DNA of 64,000 nucleotides from positions 62,001-126,000 of the forward strand of contig MEOE01000007.1 of assembly GCA_001768565.1 (NCBI GenBank), given 5' to 3'. Numbering within the stretch: position 1 is the stretch's first letter; each line of letters begins with the position of its first letter. A model generated the notes under the pieces. It was not told the DNA's origin, made no database searches, and saw nothing but the letters and a program-made list of their open reading frames with translations. Shown piece after piece: positions 1 to 8,545 of this stretch. The position numbers and the translations under genes were made by a program. Source of the stretch: Bacteroidetes bacterium GWF2_33_16 (GTDB taxonomy: Bacteria > Bacteroidota > Bacteroidia > Bacteroidales > UBA12077).

Positions 1-1110
1 CTTATCATTAAACAGGTATATAATATCTCCTGAAAGATCATAACTGGTGGTGCTTAACTTACGTATTATCCAATCAGAATGATCATTGTCATTATCCAGA
101 ATTTCATTGTTTGATGGTTGGCTGAAAGAATGTGCAAAAGACAAATTAGTTTTAAAATCAGTAAGAAAATCTTTTGAATATCGCAAACGCTCAAAAGTAT
201 TTATGAGTTTTATCCGGTTCTGATGTGTTAGTGTTCCCCAATCGGCAAATTCGTACTTGTTATTAATATTTTGATGGCTAATATCGAATGTAATTTCTCC
301 TACCTTTTCTGATTCATATCGCATTTTACCATATATACTAAAAGGCATTGTTTCATTTTGCTCTGTTATGTCAGTTGCATCATAAACATTTGAACCGGGA
401 ACGTTTTTAGGATTTAATCCCGTAAAATCATACTGAGAGAAACTACTTGCAAAAATAATATCAAAGTTGTTTTTCTTTCCTCCAAAAACACTGCTTATTC
501 CATAGGCAGCTTCTTTCTGATACTTGCCACCAAAGTTAGTAATAGAGTTATCAGCAAGCGTTGAGCCGTTTTTTGTTATAATATTTATTACTCCAAGAAA
601 TGCATTTTTACCATAAATGGCCGAGTTAGGTCCACGTACAATTTCTATTTTTTCAATTACCTCAATTGGAATAAGCGATGGGTCAAGATAATTATCGGAG
701 CTGGAACGAAAAGAAACACTTTGTCCGTCAATCATTACTTTTGCAAGTCGCGACCAGCTTCTCATACCTCCATTTATTCCTCGTATACCTAAATTGGGTT
801 GAAAATAATCGGTTATAACATCTATTCCTACAGTACTGTTTAGTGCTTCTGCAACACTCAAATATCCTCTTTCTTTAATTTGTTTTGCAGTTATAACTGT
901 TACTACTGATGGGGCTTCAGTAATGTTTTGCTTTTGTTTAACTGCCGATTCAATTTCAATATTCATTAAATCATCTAACGATAAATTAAAAAGCATTTTG
1001 GTATTTAGAGTGTCTTCTCCCTGCGAAAATAAATACGTACTGAAAAAAAGCATGATAAAGCAAAACGAAAGAAGTGTTAGTAAAGTTTTCATTTTTGAAT
1101 TCATACTCAT
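1..1110 (-). CDS. TonB-dependent outer-membrane receptor, 5' part (cut by window start)
   Basis: The minus strand is open for 370 codons from an ATG at 1110 to the window edge, so the C-terminal barrel is missing. In-frame ATGs at 1104 and 1092 are alternative starts; all keep a signal peptide ending near LFSQ. After it comes a TonB plug domain: a stretch beginning NITEAPSVVTVIT, then GIRGINGG, VMIDGQSV, and IEKIEIVRGPNSAIYG followed by GVINIITK. That is the classic plug order of the TonB receptor family, which imports ligands too large for porins using proton-motive force passed on by TonB. There is no N-terminal carboxypeptidase-like domain, so it is not a SusC-type receptor. The ligand cannot be read from this part. 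It lies 63 bases after the radical SAM gene on the same strand and may be co-transcribed with it. Confidence 0.85.
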   Translation of the reverse strand, partial: MSMNSKMKTLLTLLSFCFIMLFFSTYLFSQGEDTLNTKMLFNLSLDDLMNIEIESAVKQKQNITEAPSVVTVITAKQIKERGYLSVAEALNSTVGIDVITDYFQPNLGIRGINGGMRSWSRLAKVMIDGQSVSFRSSSDNYLDPSLIPIEVIEKIEIVRGPNSAIYGKNAFLGVINIITKNGSTLADNSITNFGGKYQKEAAYGISSVFGGKKNNFDIIFASSFSQYDFTGLNPKNVPGSNVYDATDITEQNETMPFSIYGKMRYESEKVGEITFDISHQNINNKYEFADWGTLTHQNRIKLINTFERLRYSKDFLTDFKTNLSFAHSFSQPSNNEILDNDNDHSDWIIRKLSTTSYDLSGDIIYLFNDK

Positions 1111-1173
1111 GTAAATGATAAAAGGTAAAATTTAGGCTATTTATAGTAATGCGATAAATTACAAAAAATCATA

Positions 1174-2172
1174 TTAGTACTTTATACGTAATCCTTCGGT
1201 ACAGTTACAACAAATGATTACTTTTTTTCGTTCGGTCAATATTTTTTTTCTGAATTGGTTGAAAGCTAACGATTTCCAGACACTGGAAAGATTGTTGTTT
1301 TTCAGGTTTCCGATTTTATATTGTACCGATTTGTCAAAACAACAGGGAACGACAGTACTATCCCATGTAATTACCAAAGTCTCCCAAAGCCGAAAACATC
1401 TATTTCTAAGCTTGCTTTTTATTGTTAATGTTTTATTTTCTTTACTATATCTGCCGAATTTCTCAATTGTTGTTAACAAACCAATATCATTTCCATTTAA
1501 TTGTGCCGATTTTAACTCTACTTTAGTTGCCCCTAATTGAATTCCCAGTTGTTGTATTTCTTTAATTTGATGCTCGTTTTGCATAAAAACAATAAACTGT
1601 ATAATTATTTCAGGATACTTAGTTTGCTTTTCTGTTTTTGCATTTGACAAATAGCCTATTCCATCTAAAACTTTTTTTAGCGATCCTCCTTTTCGGTATA
1701 TCTCATATGTTTCTTGATCGGTTCCATCAACAGAAATAATTATTTTTTTAAGACCCGATTGAATAATTTCGACTGCAGTTAACGAATCCAGAAAATGGCC
1801 ATTTGTCGATAAAGATGTATAAATATTATGATCAGTTGCATAACGAATCATTTTAAAAAGATCGGGATTTAAGAAGGGCTCACCCTGTAAACTTAGGTTA
1901 AGATACACAGCGTATTCTTCTACTTTATTAATTAGTTGGGTAAAATCCGGGTAAGACAGTAGCCCTTGTTCTCTTTCCATGGTGTTTTTTCCTGTTGGGC
2001 ACTCTGGGCATCGCAGGTTGCAGATTGCCGATGTTTCGATAGAAACAGCATAAGGATAACCCCATATAAAAACTCTTTTAAATACTACTGAGAGCCAATA
2101 TCCAATATAGACTAAAGTGATATTTGCTAATTTAGAAAAGCGTATATATGGAATAAATGATGCAATGTTCAT
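1174..2172 (-). CDS. Radical SAM/SPASM domain protein
   Basis: A 332-residue protein. From the chosen start a hydrophobic N-terminal stretch leads to the radical SAM cluster motif CNLRCPEC (Cys 51, 55 and 58), which would bind the [4Fe-4S] cluster that cleaves S-adenosylmethionine. Near the C-terminus several Cys (RCFRLWETLV, VVPCCFD, CCNC) form a SPASM-like site for an auxiliary Fe-S cluster. The family modifies peptides, sugars or cofactors; the substrate is unknown. The reading frame is open back to 2268, but those extra 32 codons lie largely inside a MITE-like repeat (2181-2298) and look acquired, so I start at the ATG at 2172. The gene sits between an OmpA-like lipoprotein and a TonB receptor, all on the minus strand. 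Confidence 0.85.
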   Translation of the reverse strand: MNIASFIPYIRFSKLANITLVYIGYWLSVVFKRVFIWGYPYAVSIETSAICNLRCPECPTGKNTMEREQGLLSYPDFTQLINKVEEYAVYLNLSLQGEPFLNPDLFKMIRYATDHNIYTSLSTNGHFLDSLTAVEIIQSGLKKIIISVDGTDQETYEIYRKGGSLKKVLDGIGYLSNAKTEKQTKYPEIIIQFIVFMQNEHQIKEIQQLGIQLGATKVELKSAQLNGNDIGLLTTIEKFGRYSKENKTLTIKSKLRNRCFRLWETLVITWDSTVVPCCFDKSVQYKIGNLKNNNLSSVWKSLAFNQFRKKILTERKKVIICCNCTEGLRIKY

Positions 2173-2180
2173 AGGAAAAA

Positions 2181-2298
2181 GAGTTTGTCTCAAAAGAACT
2201 TTCCATCGTCCAGAGGACATGGAAACGTTTATATATAAGTAATATATAAAACACGATAGAAAGTCCAAGGACGTTTCTATGTGTTTTGAGACAACCTC
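2181..2298. mobile_element. MITE-like remnant with IS-type terminal inverted repeats
   Basis: A 118-base segment is bounded by 15-base inverted repeats that match at 14 of 15 positions: GAGTTTGTCTCAAAA at 2181-2195, and GAGGTTGTCTCAAAA read on the minus strand from 2298 to 2284. Inside, CATGGAAACG (2218-2227) nearly mirrors CGTTTCTATG (2272-2281), and the centre is an AT-rich hairpin. From memory, GAGRYTGTCTCAAAA-like ends are typical of insertion sequences common in Bacteroidota. No transposase is encoded and I see no clear target-site duplication, so this is inferred to be a non-autonomous or decayed element. It separates the OmpA-like gene from the radical SAM gene and lengthens the latter's open frame upstream. 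Confidence 0.6.
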
Positions 2299-2304
2299 GA
2301 ATTA

Positions 2305-3315
2305 TTAGTTTGATTCAAGTATCTGAAATAACTCATCTAGTTTTGGTGTCAGAATTATTTCCGTTCTTCTGTTTTTTCTTCTGGCATCAGGTGCAATAGA
2401 AGGATCAATCGGCAAATATTTGCTTCGCCCGGATGCATTAATGCGGCTTCCCTCAATAGTTGTACCATCCATAAGTATTCGTACAATTGCTGTGGCACGC
2501 TTAACGCTCAAATCCCAGTTGTCCTTAATCGATTCGCTTGCTATATATGGCACATCATCGGTATGTCCTTCGACCATTATATTTATATCCGGATTTTTTT
2601 CGAGTACTTCGGCTAGTTTCTTAATTGCTGAAACACCTTTTGGATCAACTACTGTGCTACCCGATTTAAATAGCAATTGTTCTTCAAGCGATACATAAAC
2701 CTTTCCATTTCTGGTTTCAATGGCCAATCCCTTATCAGTAAAGCCAAGCAATGCTTTCGAAACTTTATCTTTTAATGCTGCCACAACCGAATCTTTTCTA
2801 TTTAAAATAGTTTCAAGCTCAACCAATCGAATATTTTGTGCTTCAATATCTTTTTTAAGCTTATCAAGGTTTATTCTTTCTAATCGTAAATTGTCTTCAA
2901 GCGTTCGAAGCTTATCCTCTTTAGCTTGCAATCCTTCCTGTGTTACCTGTAACTCTTTTAATATTTTTCGGGTTTCGTCAACATTGCCTTTTAAAAGAGT
3001 TTCTTGCGTTTGTTGAAGGTCGGTATATGATTTATTTAACCTGTCGTACTTCATCTCAAAGGATCGCAACTTGGTTTCTCTTTCCAGACTATCTTTCTGT
3101 AAATCCGAAAGCTGATTTTTCAGTACGTCTACCTTCGATTTTAACTCCGTATTTTCGATTGTTACAACTCTGTTTTCTTCTTTTAATATCTCACGTTCCT
3201 GATCGCACTTGTCGCTTTTTTCTTGCAGATCTTCGAATTTTTTTGCTGTAACACATCCCGAAACCAGGATGGCTAATGAAAGTATATATCCAATAGATTT
3301 GATTTTTAAACTCAT
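2305..3315 (-). CDS. OmpA-family lipoprotein with coiled coil
   Basis: A 336-residue protein. A lipoprotein signal peptide ends in the lipobox LVSGC (Cys 21). Residues about 25-185 are a long charged, heptad-rich coiled coil. Residues about 205-330 form an OmpA/MotB C-terminal domain with VEGHTDD, an NWDLSVKRA helix and the end RRKNRRTEI; this fold binds peptidoglycan diaminopimelate. The role is inferred to be an envelope tether linking outer membrane and cell wall. Similar Bacteroidota proteins are annotated as OmpA family or flagellar-motor-like. It is divergent from dxs, and a TATCTTTG box on the minus strand lies 50 bases upstream of the start. Confidence 0.88.
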   Translation of the reverse strand: MSLKIKSIGYILSLAILVSGCVTAKKFEDLQEKSDKCDQEREILKEENRVVTIENTELKSKVDVLKNQLSDLQKDSLERETKLRSFEMKYDRLNKSYTDLQQTQETLLKGNVDETRKILKELQVTQEGLQAKEDKLRTLEDNLRLERINLDKLKKDIEAQNIRLVELETILNRKDSVVAALKDKVSKALLGFTDKGLAIETRNGKVYVSLEEQLLFKSGSTVVDPKGVSAIKKLAEVLEKNPDINIMVEGHTDDVPYIASESIKDNWDLSVKRATAIVRILMDGTTIEGSRINASGRSKYLPIDPSIAPDARRKNRRTEIILTPKLDELFQILESN

Positions 3316-3365
3316 ATTAACTATTTTAGTTTATAATTGTTAAATATAAGAAAATTTGTAATTAA

Positions 3366-3391
3366 CAAAGATATAAAATAACTAACTTCAA
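3366..3391 (-). promoter_or_regulatory. Candidate promoter of the OmpA-like gene
   Basis: Read on the minus strand, TATCTTTG (3373-3366) is a perfect Bacteroidota -7 box (TAnnTTTG). A TTG at 3391-3389 is a possible -33 element, but the 15-base gap is shorter than the usual 19 or so. Confidence 0.45.
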
Positions 3392-3402
3392 TTTTGCGTT
3401 AA

Positions 3403-3430
3403 TTGCTTGTAAAAATTATTAATATCTTTG
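3403..3430 (+). promoter_or_regulatory. dxs promoter
   Basis: TATCTTTG at 3423-3430 is a perfect -7 box, with TTG at 3403-3405 as -33 (17-base gap). Transcription would start near 3437, giving a leader of about 15 bases before the ATG at 3452. The TTG at 3428, which opens the reading frame, is therefore the end of the -7 box and would lie upstream of the transcript, which decides the dxs start. Confidence 0.6.
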
Positions 3431-3451
3431 CTGAAAATAAAAACAGAGCGA

Positions 3452-5368
3452 ATGCCTGGTGAATTATTAAAAAACATTCTAATTCCGGAAGATCTGAAAA
3501 AACTGGATGTATCTCAACTCCCACAGGTGAGTCAGGAGCTACGTCAGTTTATTATTGACATAGTTTCTTCAAATCCGGGACATTTTGGTGCAAGTCTTGG
3601 TGTGGTAGAGCTTACAGTTGCACTGCACTATGTTTTTAATACACCCTACGATAGAATTGTTTGGGATGTAGGCCATCAGGCTTATGGTCATAAAATACTT
3701 ACTGGTCGTCGTGAGACTTTTTATTTGAACCGAAAATACAAAGGTCTTAGTGGCTTTCCTAAAGTTTCAGAAAGTCCTTACGATGCATTTGGTGTAGGTC
3801 ATTCATCAACATCTATTTCTGCAGCACTTGGAATGGCCTCTGCTGCTCGATTTAAAAACGAATTGGATCGTAAAATTGTTGCTGTTATTGGTGATGGCTC
3901 CCTAACTGCAGGACTTGCCTTCGAAGGACTAAATAATGCCGGCTCCGAAAAAACTAACCTGCTGGTTATTCTGAACGATAACAATATGGCTATCGATCCA
4001 AACGTGGGAGCTTTAAAAGAATATTTACTTGATATAACCACATCAAAAACATATAATAAAATTAAAAATGATGTGTGGCATTTGTTGGGTCACCTTAATA
4101 AACTTGGTCAAAACTACCAAAAGCTGGCACAGCAAATAGAAAATTCTGTTAAGTCGTTTCTTCTTCGTCAGAGCAACCTTTTTGAGTCGCTCAATTTCAG
4201 ATATTTCGGTCCAGTTGATGGTCATGATGTAATTTATCTTACTAAAATATTAAACGATTTAAAAGACATACCAGGTCCAAAACTTTTACATGTAATTACT
4301 CAGAAAGGAAAAGGATTTAAACAAGCCGAACAGGATCAAACAGTATGGCACGCTCCGGGAGTATTCGATAAAAACACAGGAGAAATTCTTACCATCAAAT
4401 CAGATAAACCATGTGCTCCCAGATATCAGGATGTTTTTGGTTTAACGCTTCTTGAACTTGCTAAACAAAATGAAAAAATAGTCGGAATTACTCCTGCAAT
4501 GCCATCGGGCTGTTCATTAAATTTGATGATGAAAGAAATGCCTGATAGAACTTTCGATGTAGGCATAGCAGAACAACATGCCGTTACTTTCTCTGCCGGA
4601 CTGGCTATTGAAGGAATGCTTCCTTACTGTAATATTTATTCGTCATTTATGCAACGTGCATACGATCAGGTTATTCATGATGTTGCTTTGCAAAACCTGA
4701 ATGTTGTTTTTTGTCTCGATCGTGGTGGTCTTGTTGGCGAAGATGGCGCTACACATCATGGTGTTTACGATCTGGCATATATGCGTTGTATTCCAAATAT
4801 GATTATTTCTGCTCCCCTCAACGAGGAAGAGTTACGAAATTTAATGTATACAGCTCAACTAGGAAAAAAAGGGCCATTTACAATCAGGTATCCGCGAGGC
4901 AGAGGTGTTATGACAGATTGGATAAAACCATTTAAGGAAATTCAGATTGGTAAAGGGCAACTCATCCGAAAGGGTACCGATATAGCAATTCTTTCTATTG
5001 GTCATGTGGGTAATTTTGTTATGGAAGCATCCGATAAACTGGCAAAAAAACATATTGATGTAGCTCATTATGATATGAGGTTTGTTAAACCAATCGATAC
5101 AGAAATATTACACGAAGTTGGTCGTAAGTATAAATCCCTTATTACTATCGAAGACGGAACTGTGATTGGAGGATTTGGCAGCGCAGTTCTTGAATTTATG
5201 AACCAGTATGGTTATAAAACCCAAATAAAAATGATGGGTGTTCCCGATCGCTTTATTGATCAGGGTACTCCTCAGGATCTTTATACCGAATGCGGATTTG
5301 ATGTAGATGCAATAGTGGAAGCAGCAAAGCAGCTAACAAATAATAATCTGCTCTCAAATACAGCTTAA
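3452..5368 (+). CDS. dxs: 1-deoxy-D-xylulose-5-phosphate synthase
   Basis: A 638-residue cytoplasmic thiamine-diphosphate enzyme that condenses pyruvate and glyceraldehyde 3-phosphate, the first step of the MEP isoprenoid pathway. Visible signatures are [15 protein letters not shown] near the N-terminus, the thiamine-binding GDGSLTAG (Asp 148) with NDNNMAI about 30 residues on, GEDGATHHG near residue 430, and the C-terminal transketolase domain with PDRFIDQG. The length fits the family. I choose ATG 3452 rather than the in-frame TTG at 3428 because that TTG belongs to a -7 promoter box. It appears to be a single-gene unit: the following 65 bases lead into a separate tRNA promoter. Confidence 0.97.
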   Translation: MPGELLKNILIPEDLKKLDVSQLPQVSQELRQFIIDIVSSNPGHFGASLGVVELTVALHYVFNTPYDRIVWDVGHQAYGHKILTGRRETFYLNRKYKGLSGFPKVSESPYDAFGVGHSSTSISAALGMASAARFKNELDRKIVAVIGDGSLTAGLAFEGLNNAGSEKTNLLVILNDNNMAIDPNVGALKEYLLDITTSKTYNKIKNDVWHLLGHLNKLGQNYQKLAQQIENSVKSFLLRQSNLFESLNFRYFGPVDGHDVIYLTKILNDLKDIPGPKLLHVITQKGKGFKQAEQDQTVWHAPGVFDKNTGEILTIKSDKPCAPRYQDVFGLTLLELAKQNEKIVGITPAMPSGCSLNLMMKEMPDRTFDVGIAEQHAVTFSAGLAIEGMLPYCNIYSSFMQRAYDQVIHDVALQNLNVVFCLDRGGLVGEDGATHHGVYDLAYMRCIPNMIISAPLNEEELRNLMYTAQLGKKGPFTIRYPRGRGVMTDWIKPFKEIQIGKGQLIRKGTDIAILSIGHVGNFVMEASDKLAKKHIDVAHYDMRFVKPIDTEILHEVGRKYKSLITIEDGTVIGGFGSAVLEFMNQYGYKTQIKMMGVPDRFIDQGTPQDLYTECGFDVDAIVEAAKQLTNNNLLSNTA

Positions 5369-5430
5369 GTATATTTCGGGTTGAATTAGTAGAATTTTGT
5401 AATTTTATTTTCATTCCTACACAAATAAAT

Positions 5431-5461
5431 TTTGTCTATATCGAAACATTATCTATTTTTG
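5431..5461 (+). promoter_or_regulatory. tRNA-Leu promoter
   Basis: TTTG at 5431-5434 and TATTTTTG at 5454-5461 are separated by exactly 19 bases, a near-ideal Bacteroidota promoter. Transcription would begin about 20 bases before the mature tRNA. Confidence 0.65.
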
Positions 5462-5487
5462 CACCGCACCGGTTCATTGATTATTAT

Positions 5488-5571
5488 GCCTGGATGGCGG
5501 AATTGGTAGACGCGCTGGTCTCAAACACCAGTGAACGCAAGTTCGTGTCGGTTCGATCCCGACTCCAGGTA
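5488..5571 (+). tRNA. tRNA-Leu (anticodon CAA)
   Basis: The 84-base cloverleaf has acceptor strands GCCTGGA and TCCAGGT (one G-U pair), discriminator A, the D-arm GGCGGAATTGGTAGACGC, an anticodon stem CTGGT/ACCAG enclosing loop CTCAAAC (anticodon CAA, reading UUG), a long variable arm typical of leucine tRNAs, and a T-loop GGTTCGATCCC. The 3' CCA is not encoded. Its own promoter lies upstream and a hairpin terminator follows 12 bases later. Confidence 0.97.
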
Positions 5572-5583
5572 CTCTAATAACAG

Positions 5584-5607
5584 AACCCTCAAGCCGAGGG
5601 TTTTTTT
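5584..5607 (+). terminator. Rho-independent terminator after tRNA-Leu
   Basis: AACCCTC (5584-5590), a 5-base loop, GAGGGTT (5596-5602) and then a run of T. It lies 22 bases before the dCMP deaminase start, so that operon is probably fed by read-through or by a weak promoter I could not identify. Confidence 0.85.
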
Positions 5608-5628
5608 GTATATCCTAATTTTATTGTT

Positions 5629-6081
5629 ATGTCAAAGATTAATCCCCTTCATCCGTATAAAGAAAAACAGGAAGAATTCGATAAAAGATATCTCGAAATG
5701 GCCAGAATTTGGGCAAAGAATTCATATTGCATTCGTCGACAAGTAGGAGCTCTTATTGTTAAAGATAAGATGATAATATCCGACGGATATAATGGTACTC
5801 CAGCAGGTTTTGAAAATGTTTGTGAAGATGATAATAATAAAACTAAACCCTACGTTTTACATGCTGAGGCGAATGCTATTACAAAGGTCGCCAAATCGAA
5901 CAACAGCTCTGAAAATGCTACATTGTATATTACTACCTCACCTTGTATGGAGTGTTCAAAATTGATTATTCAATCGGGTATTAAACGTGTGGTTTTTTGC
6001 GATAAGTACCATAATGTTGAGGGATTACAATTGCTTGAAAGAGCCAAAATTGAAATAGTGCATATTCAAATTAATGATTAA
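5629..6081 (+). CDS. dCMP deaminase (ComEB-like zinc deaminase)
   Basis: A 150-residue cytoplasmic enzyme of the cytidine/deoxycytidylate deaminase fold. Zinc ligands are His 78 in HAEAN (with proton-shuttling Glu 80) and Cys 106 and Cys 109 in PCMEC. The N-terminal RYLEMARIWAKNSYC and GYNGTPAGF stretch match deoxycytidylate deaminases, which convert dCMP to dUMP to supply thymidylate synthesis. The length is usual. The C-terminal protease gene starts 3 bases after its stop, so the two form an operon; the pairing has no obvious metabolic logic. Confidence 0.93.
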   Translation: MSKINPLHPYKEKQEEFDKRYLEMARIWAKNSYCIRRQVGALIVKDKMIISDGYNGTPAGFENVCEDDNNKTKPYVLHAEANAITKVAKSNNSSENATLYITTSPCMECSKLIIQSGIKRVVFCDKYHNVEGLQLLERAKIEIVHIQIND

Positions 6082-6084
6082 AGT

Positions 6085-7686
6085 ATGATTCAGAATAAAA
6101 TAAACAAGATTTATCTACCCATTCTTTTTGCAATTATATTAGCAGCAGGGATATTTTTAGGTAACAAATTAGGAAAAAACCCAAGATATAATTATGCATT
6201 TCTGAACAACAGAAATGATAATCTATCAAGCGTTATTAATTATATTGAGTCTAGATATGTAGATACTGTTAATCGAAAATCATTGGAAGAATCAGCTATT
6301 CCTGCTTTATTAGAAAAGCTCGATCCGCATTCTGTTTATATTCCTGCAAGCGAAATGCAGTCGGTAAACGAAGATATGCAAGGAAACTTCGACGGAATTG
6401 GTGTGGTATTTAATCTATTGACCGATACTGCAATTATTATCGATGTAATTTCTGGTGGACCATCCGACAAAGTCGGTATTTTACCTGGCGATCGTATAAT
6501 AAAGGTAAATGATTCGTTGATTGCTGGTCAGAAACTCGAAAGCGATCAGGTTGTCGGGATGTTAAAAGGTTTGCGTGGCACAAAAGTAAATGTGTCAATA
6601 CAACGAACCGGAATTAGCGATTTAATAAATTTTGAAATAATTCGTGATAAGATACCTTTATATAGTGTTGATGTAGCATATATGGTAAACCATGAAATAG
6701 GATTTATAAAAATAAATCGTTTTGCGCAAACAACATTTGAAGAGTTCTTAACTGGAATAGACAAGTTGAGAAAACAGAATATGAAAAAGCTGATTGTAGA
6801 TCTTCGTGGAAATACTGGGGGTTATATAAATGCAGCTGCAAATATTGCAGATCAGTTTTTGGAGGAAGGAAAAATGATTGTCTATACTCAGGGAAAAGCT
6901 AGCCCGAAGAGCGAGATTTATTCAACATCAAGCGGAATTTGTGAAGATATAGAAGTGGTTATTTTACAGGATGAATGGTCGGCATCGGCAAGCGAGATTC
7001 TCTCGGGAGCAATTCAAGATAATGATCGTGGTAAAATTATTGGCCGACGATCATTTGGTAAAGGATTGGTTCAAGAAGAATATCATTTATCCGATGGTGC
7101 AGTTATTAGATTAACAATCGCACGATATTATACTCCGACAGGAAGAAGTATTCAGAAACCATATTCAGATAGCAGAGAAGATTATTTTAATGATTTAAAT
7201 AATCGTTTTGAGCATGGCGAATTTGAGCAGGCGGATAGTATTCATTTTTCGGATTCGCTAAAATATAAAACGCCGGGAGGAAACATTGTATATGGCGGAG
7301 GTGGTATTATGCCCGATATTTTTGTTCCAATAGATACATCAGGATTTACTAAGTATTATGCTTTGGTAGTAAATAAAAGACTTACATACGATTTTGCATT
7401 CGACTATTCTGATAAAAACAGAAATGCACTAAGTAAATATAAAACTGCTCAGGATTTAAATAACTATCTCGAATCACAGAAAATTTTTGATCAGTTTGTA
7501 AAGTATGCCGAGCAAAAAGGTGTTCCAAAAGATACCAAAGGACTAGATGTATCAAAGAAAATAATTAACACACAAATTAAGGCTTATATTGCCCGTAATA
7601 TTATTGATAATGAAGGATTTTATCCCATAATTATGGAGATTGATAAAACCTTTATAAATGCAGTAAATTATTTAAGTAATAATTAA
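6085..7686 (+). CDS. S41 family C-terminal processing peptidase (PDZ-containing)
   Basis: A 533-residue periplasmic or membrane-anchored serine protease. A single N-terminal membrane segment (about residues 9-26) is followed by a PDZ domain (about 90-180, with SGGPSDKVGILPGD) and the S41 catalytic domain. The serine lies in SASASE (residues 299-304) and the general-base lysine in RRSFGKG about 25 residues later. LIVDLRGNTGG is also typical. The family cleaves unfolded or C-terminally tagged envelope proteins. A long C-terminal extension after the catalytic core (from about residue 385) is usual for Bacteroidota members. It is co-transcribed with the dCMP deaminase and ends at a terminator. 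Confidence 0.93.
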   Translation: MIQNKINKIYLPILFAIILAAGIFLGNKLGKNPRYNYAFLNNRNDNLSSVINYIESRYVDTVNRKSLEESAIPALLEKLDPHSVYIPASEMQSVNEDMQGNFDGIGVVFNLLTDTAIIIDVISGGPSDKVGILPGDRIIKVNDSLIAGQKLESDQVVGMLKGLRGTKVNVSIQRTGISDLINFEIIRDKIPLYSVDVAYMVNHEIGFIKINRFAQTTFEEFLTGIDKLRKQNMKKLIVDLRGNTGGYINAAANIADQFLEEGKMIVYTQGKASPKSEIYSTSSGICEDIEVVILQDEWSASASEILSGAIQDNDRGKIIGRRSFGKGLVQEEYHLSDGAVIRLTIARYYTPTGRSIQKPYSDSREDYFNDLNNRFEHGEFEQADSIHFSDSLKYKTPGGNIVYGGGGIMPDIFVPIDTSGFTKYYALVVNKRLTYDFAFDYSDKNRNALSKYKTAQDLNNYLESQKIFDQFVKYAEQKGVPKDTKGLDVSKKIINTQIKAYIARNIIDNEGFYPIIMEIDKTFINAVNYLSNN

Positions 7687-7771
7687 ACCTTTTTATTACT
7701 TTTATATCTAATAACTGAATCTTGAATTAAATAAATGTTTAATTCATTATTTTGGGTTTTTAGGTTAGTTT

Positions 7772-7800
7772 AAGGCACTCTGGGGAGGGTGCCTTTCCTT
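7772..7800 (+). terminator. Terminator after the S41 protease gene
   Basis: AAGGCACTC (7772-7780), loop of 6, GGGTGCCTT (7787-7795; nine pairs with one G-T), then a T-rich tail. It lies 85 bases after the protease stop. The rest of the 299-base gap to the next gene is AT-rich, with no clear promoter match. Confidence 0.75.
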
Positions 7801-7985
7801 TTTCCCAAACCTTAAAACTAGTTTTTTCTTCGATTAATCAAACAAAGTTTTTGTATGTACTAATCATCTGGTTTATGATAGATCATTTTCTACCAAATTC
7901 ATTTTTTTTACCTGCTTTGTAATAAAGTATTTTTTTTTGTGTCATATGTTCAGAAAACAAAAATGTTTAACAAAAATTTAAAACT

Positions 7986-8480
7986 ATGAAAGCACAAAAA
8001 ATTAGTATTTCAGTTATAGCAGTTGCACTGCTTATGTTTATCGGTTCAGATATGTTTGCACAAAGAGGAGATGGCTATGGTCGTGACCAGAAATCCGGTA
8101 GAGGCAACAATGAGTATTGCCAGAATATTCCTGATTTAACTCCGGAGCAGGAAACAAAAATCGAAGCACTACGAGTTGATCATCTCAAAAAAAGAACAGA
8201 ATACAGGAATCAAATGAATGAGCTAAGAGCAAAAAAGCAAACATTAATGACTTCTGACAAACCGGATATAAACGAGATTAATGGTATTGTAGACCAGATG
8301 ACTGCTTTGCAAAACAAAATGATGAAAGAACGTGTTAAAAATCACCAGGATGTAAGAAATATCTTGACAGATTCACAGAAAGTTTACTTTGATAGCAGAT
8401 CAATGAATAGACATGGTCATAGACAAGGTGAAGGTATGAGAGGGAATAGAGGAGATGGCTATGGCCAAAAAGGTAATTAG
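7986..8480 (+). CDS. Spy/CpxP-like periplasmic protein with two LTxxQ motifs
   Basis: A 164-residue protein. The signal peptide ends at MFA, so the mature chain would begin QRGDGYG. It is helical and very basic/amphipathic in the middle (residues about 50-130), with LTPEQ and LTDSQ: the paired LTxxQ motifs of the Spy/CpxP family of periplasmic chaperones and envelope-stress sensors. The C-terminal tail is rich in Gly, Arg and His and repeats RGDGYG, the same peptide found at the mature N-terminus (encoded by 17 identical bases at 8064 and 8448). The tail could bind metal, but that is conjecture. It is a single gene ending in a bidirectional terminator. Confidence 0.75.
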   Translation: MKAQKISISVIAVALLMFIGSDMFAQRGDGYGRDQKSGRGNNEYCQNIPDLTPEQETKIEALRVDHLKKRTEYRNQMNELRAKKQTLMTSDKPDINEINGIVDQMTALQNKMMKERVKNHQDVRNILTDSQKVYFDSRSMNRHGHRQGEGMRGNRGDGYGQKGN

Positions 8481-8509
8481 GTTATTTTTTTAGGGTTAGA
8501 GTTTTAGGT

Positions 8510-8545
8510 AATGATAAAGGGAGCAAATTTGCTCCCTTTATCATT
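8510..8545. terminator. Bidirectional terminator (36-base perfect palindrome)
   Basis: Positions 8510-8527 are the exact reverse complement of 8528-8545 (18 bases per arm, core GGGAGCAAATTTGCTCCC). It sits between two convergent genes and touches the stop codon of the minus-strand sensor. Confidence 0.85.

Noticed and set aside
1214-1540. 108-codon plus-strand frame
   Set aside because: It is antisense to the radical SAM gene, whose Fe-S motifs clearly show the coding strand.
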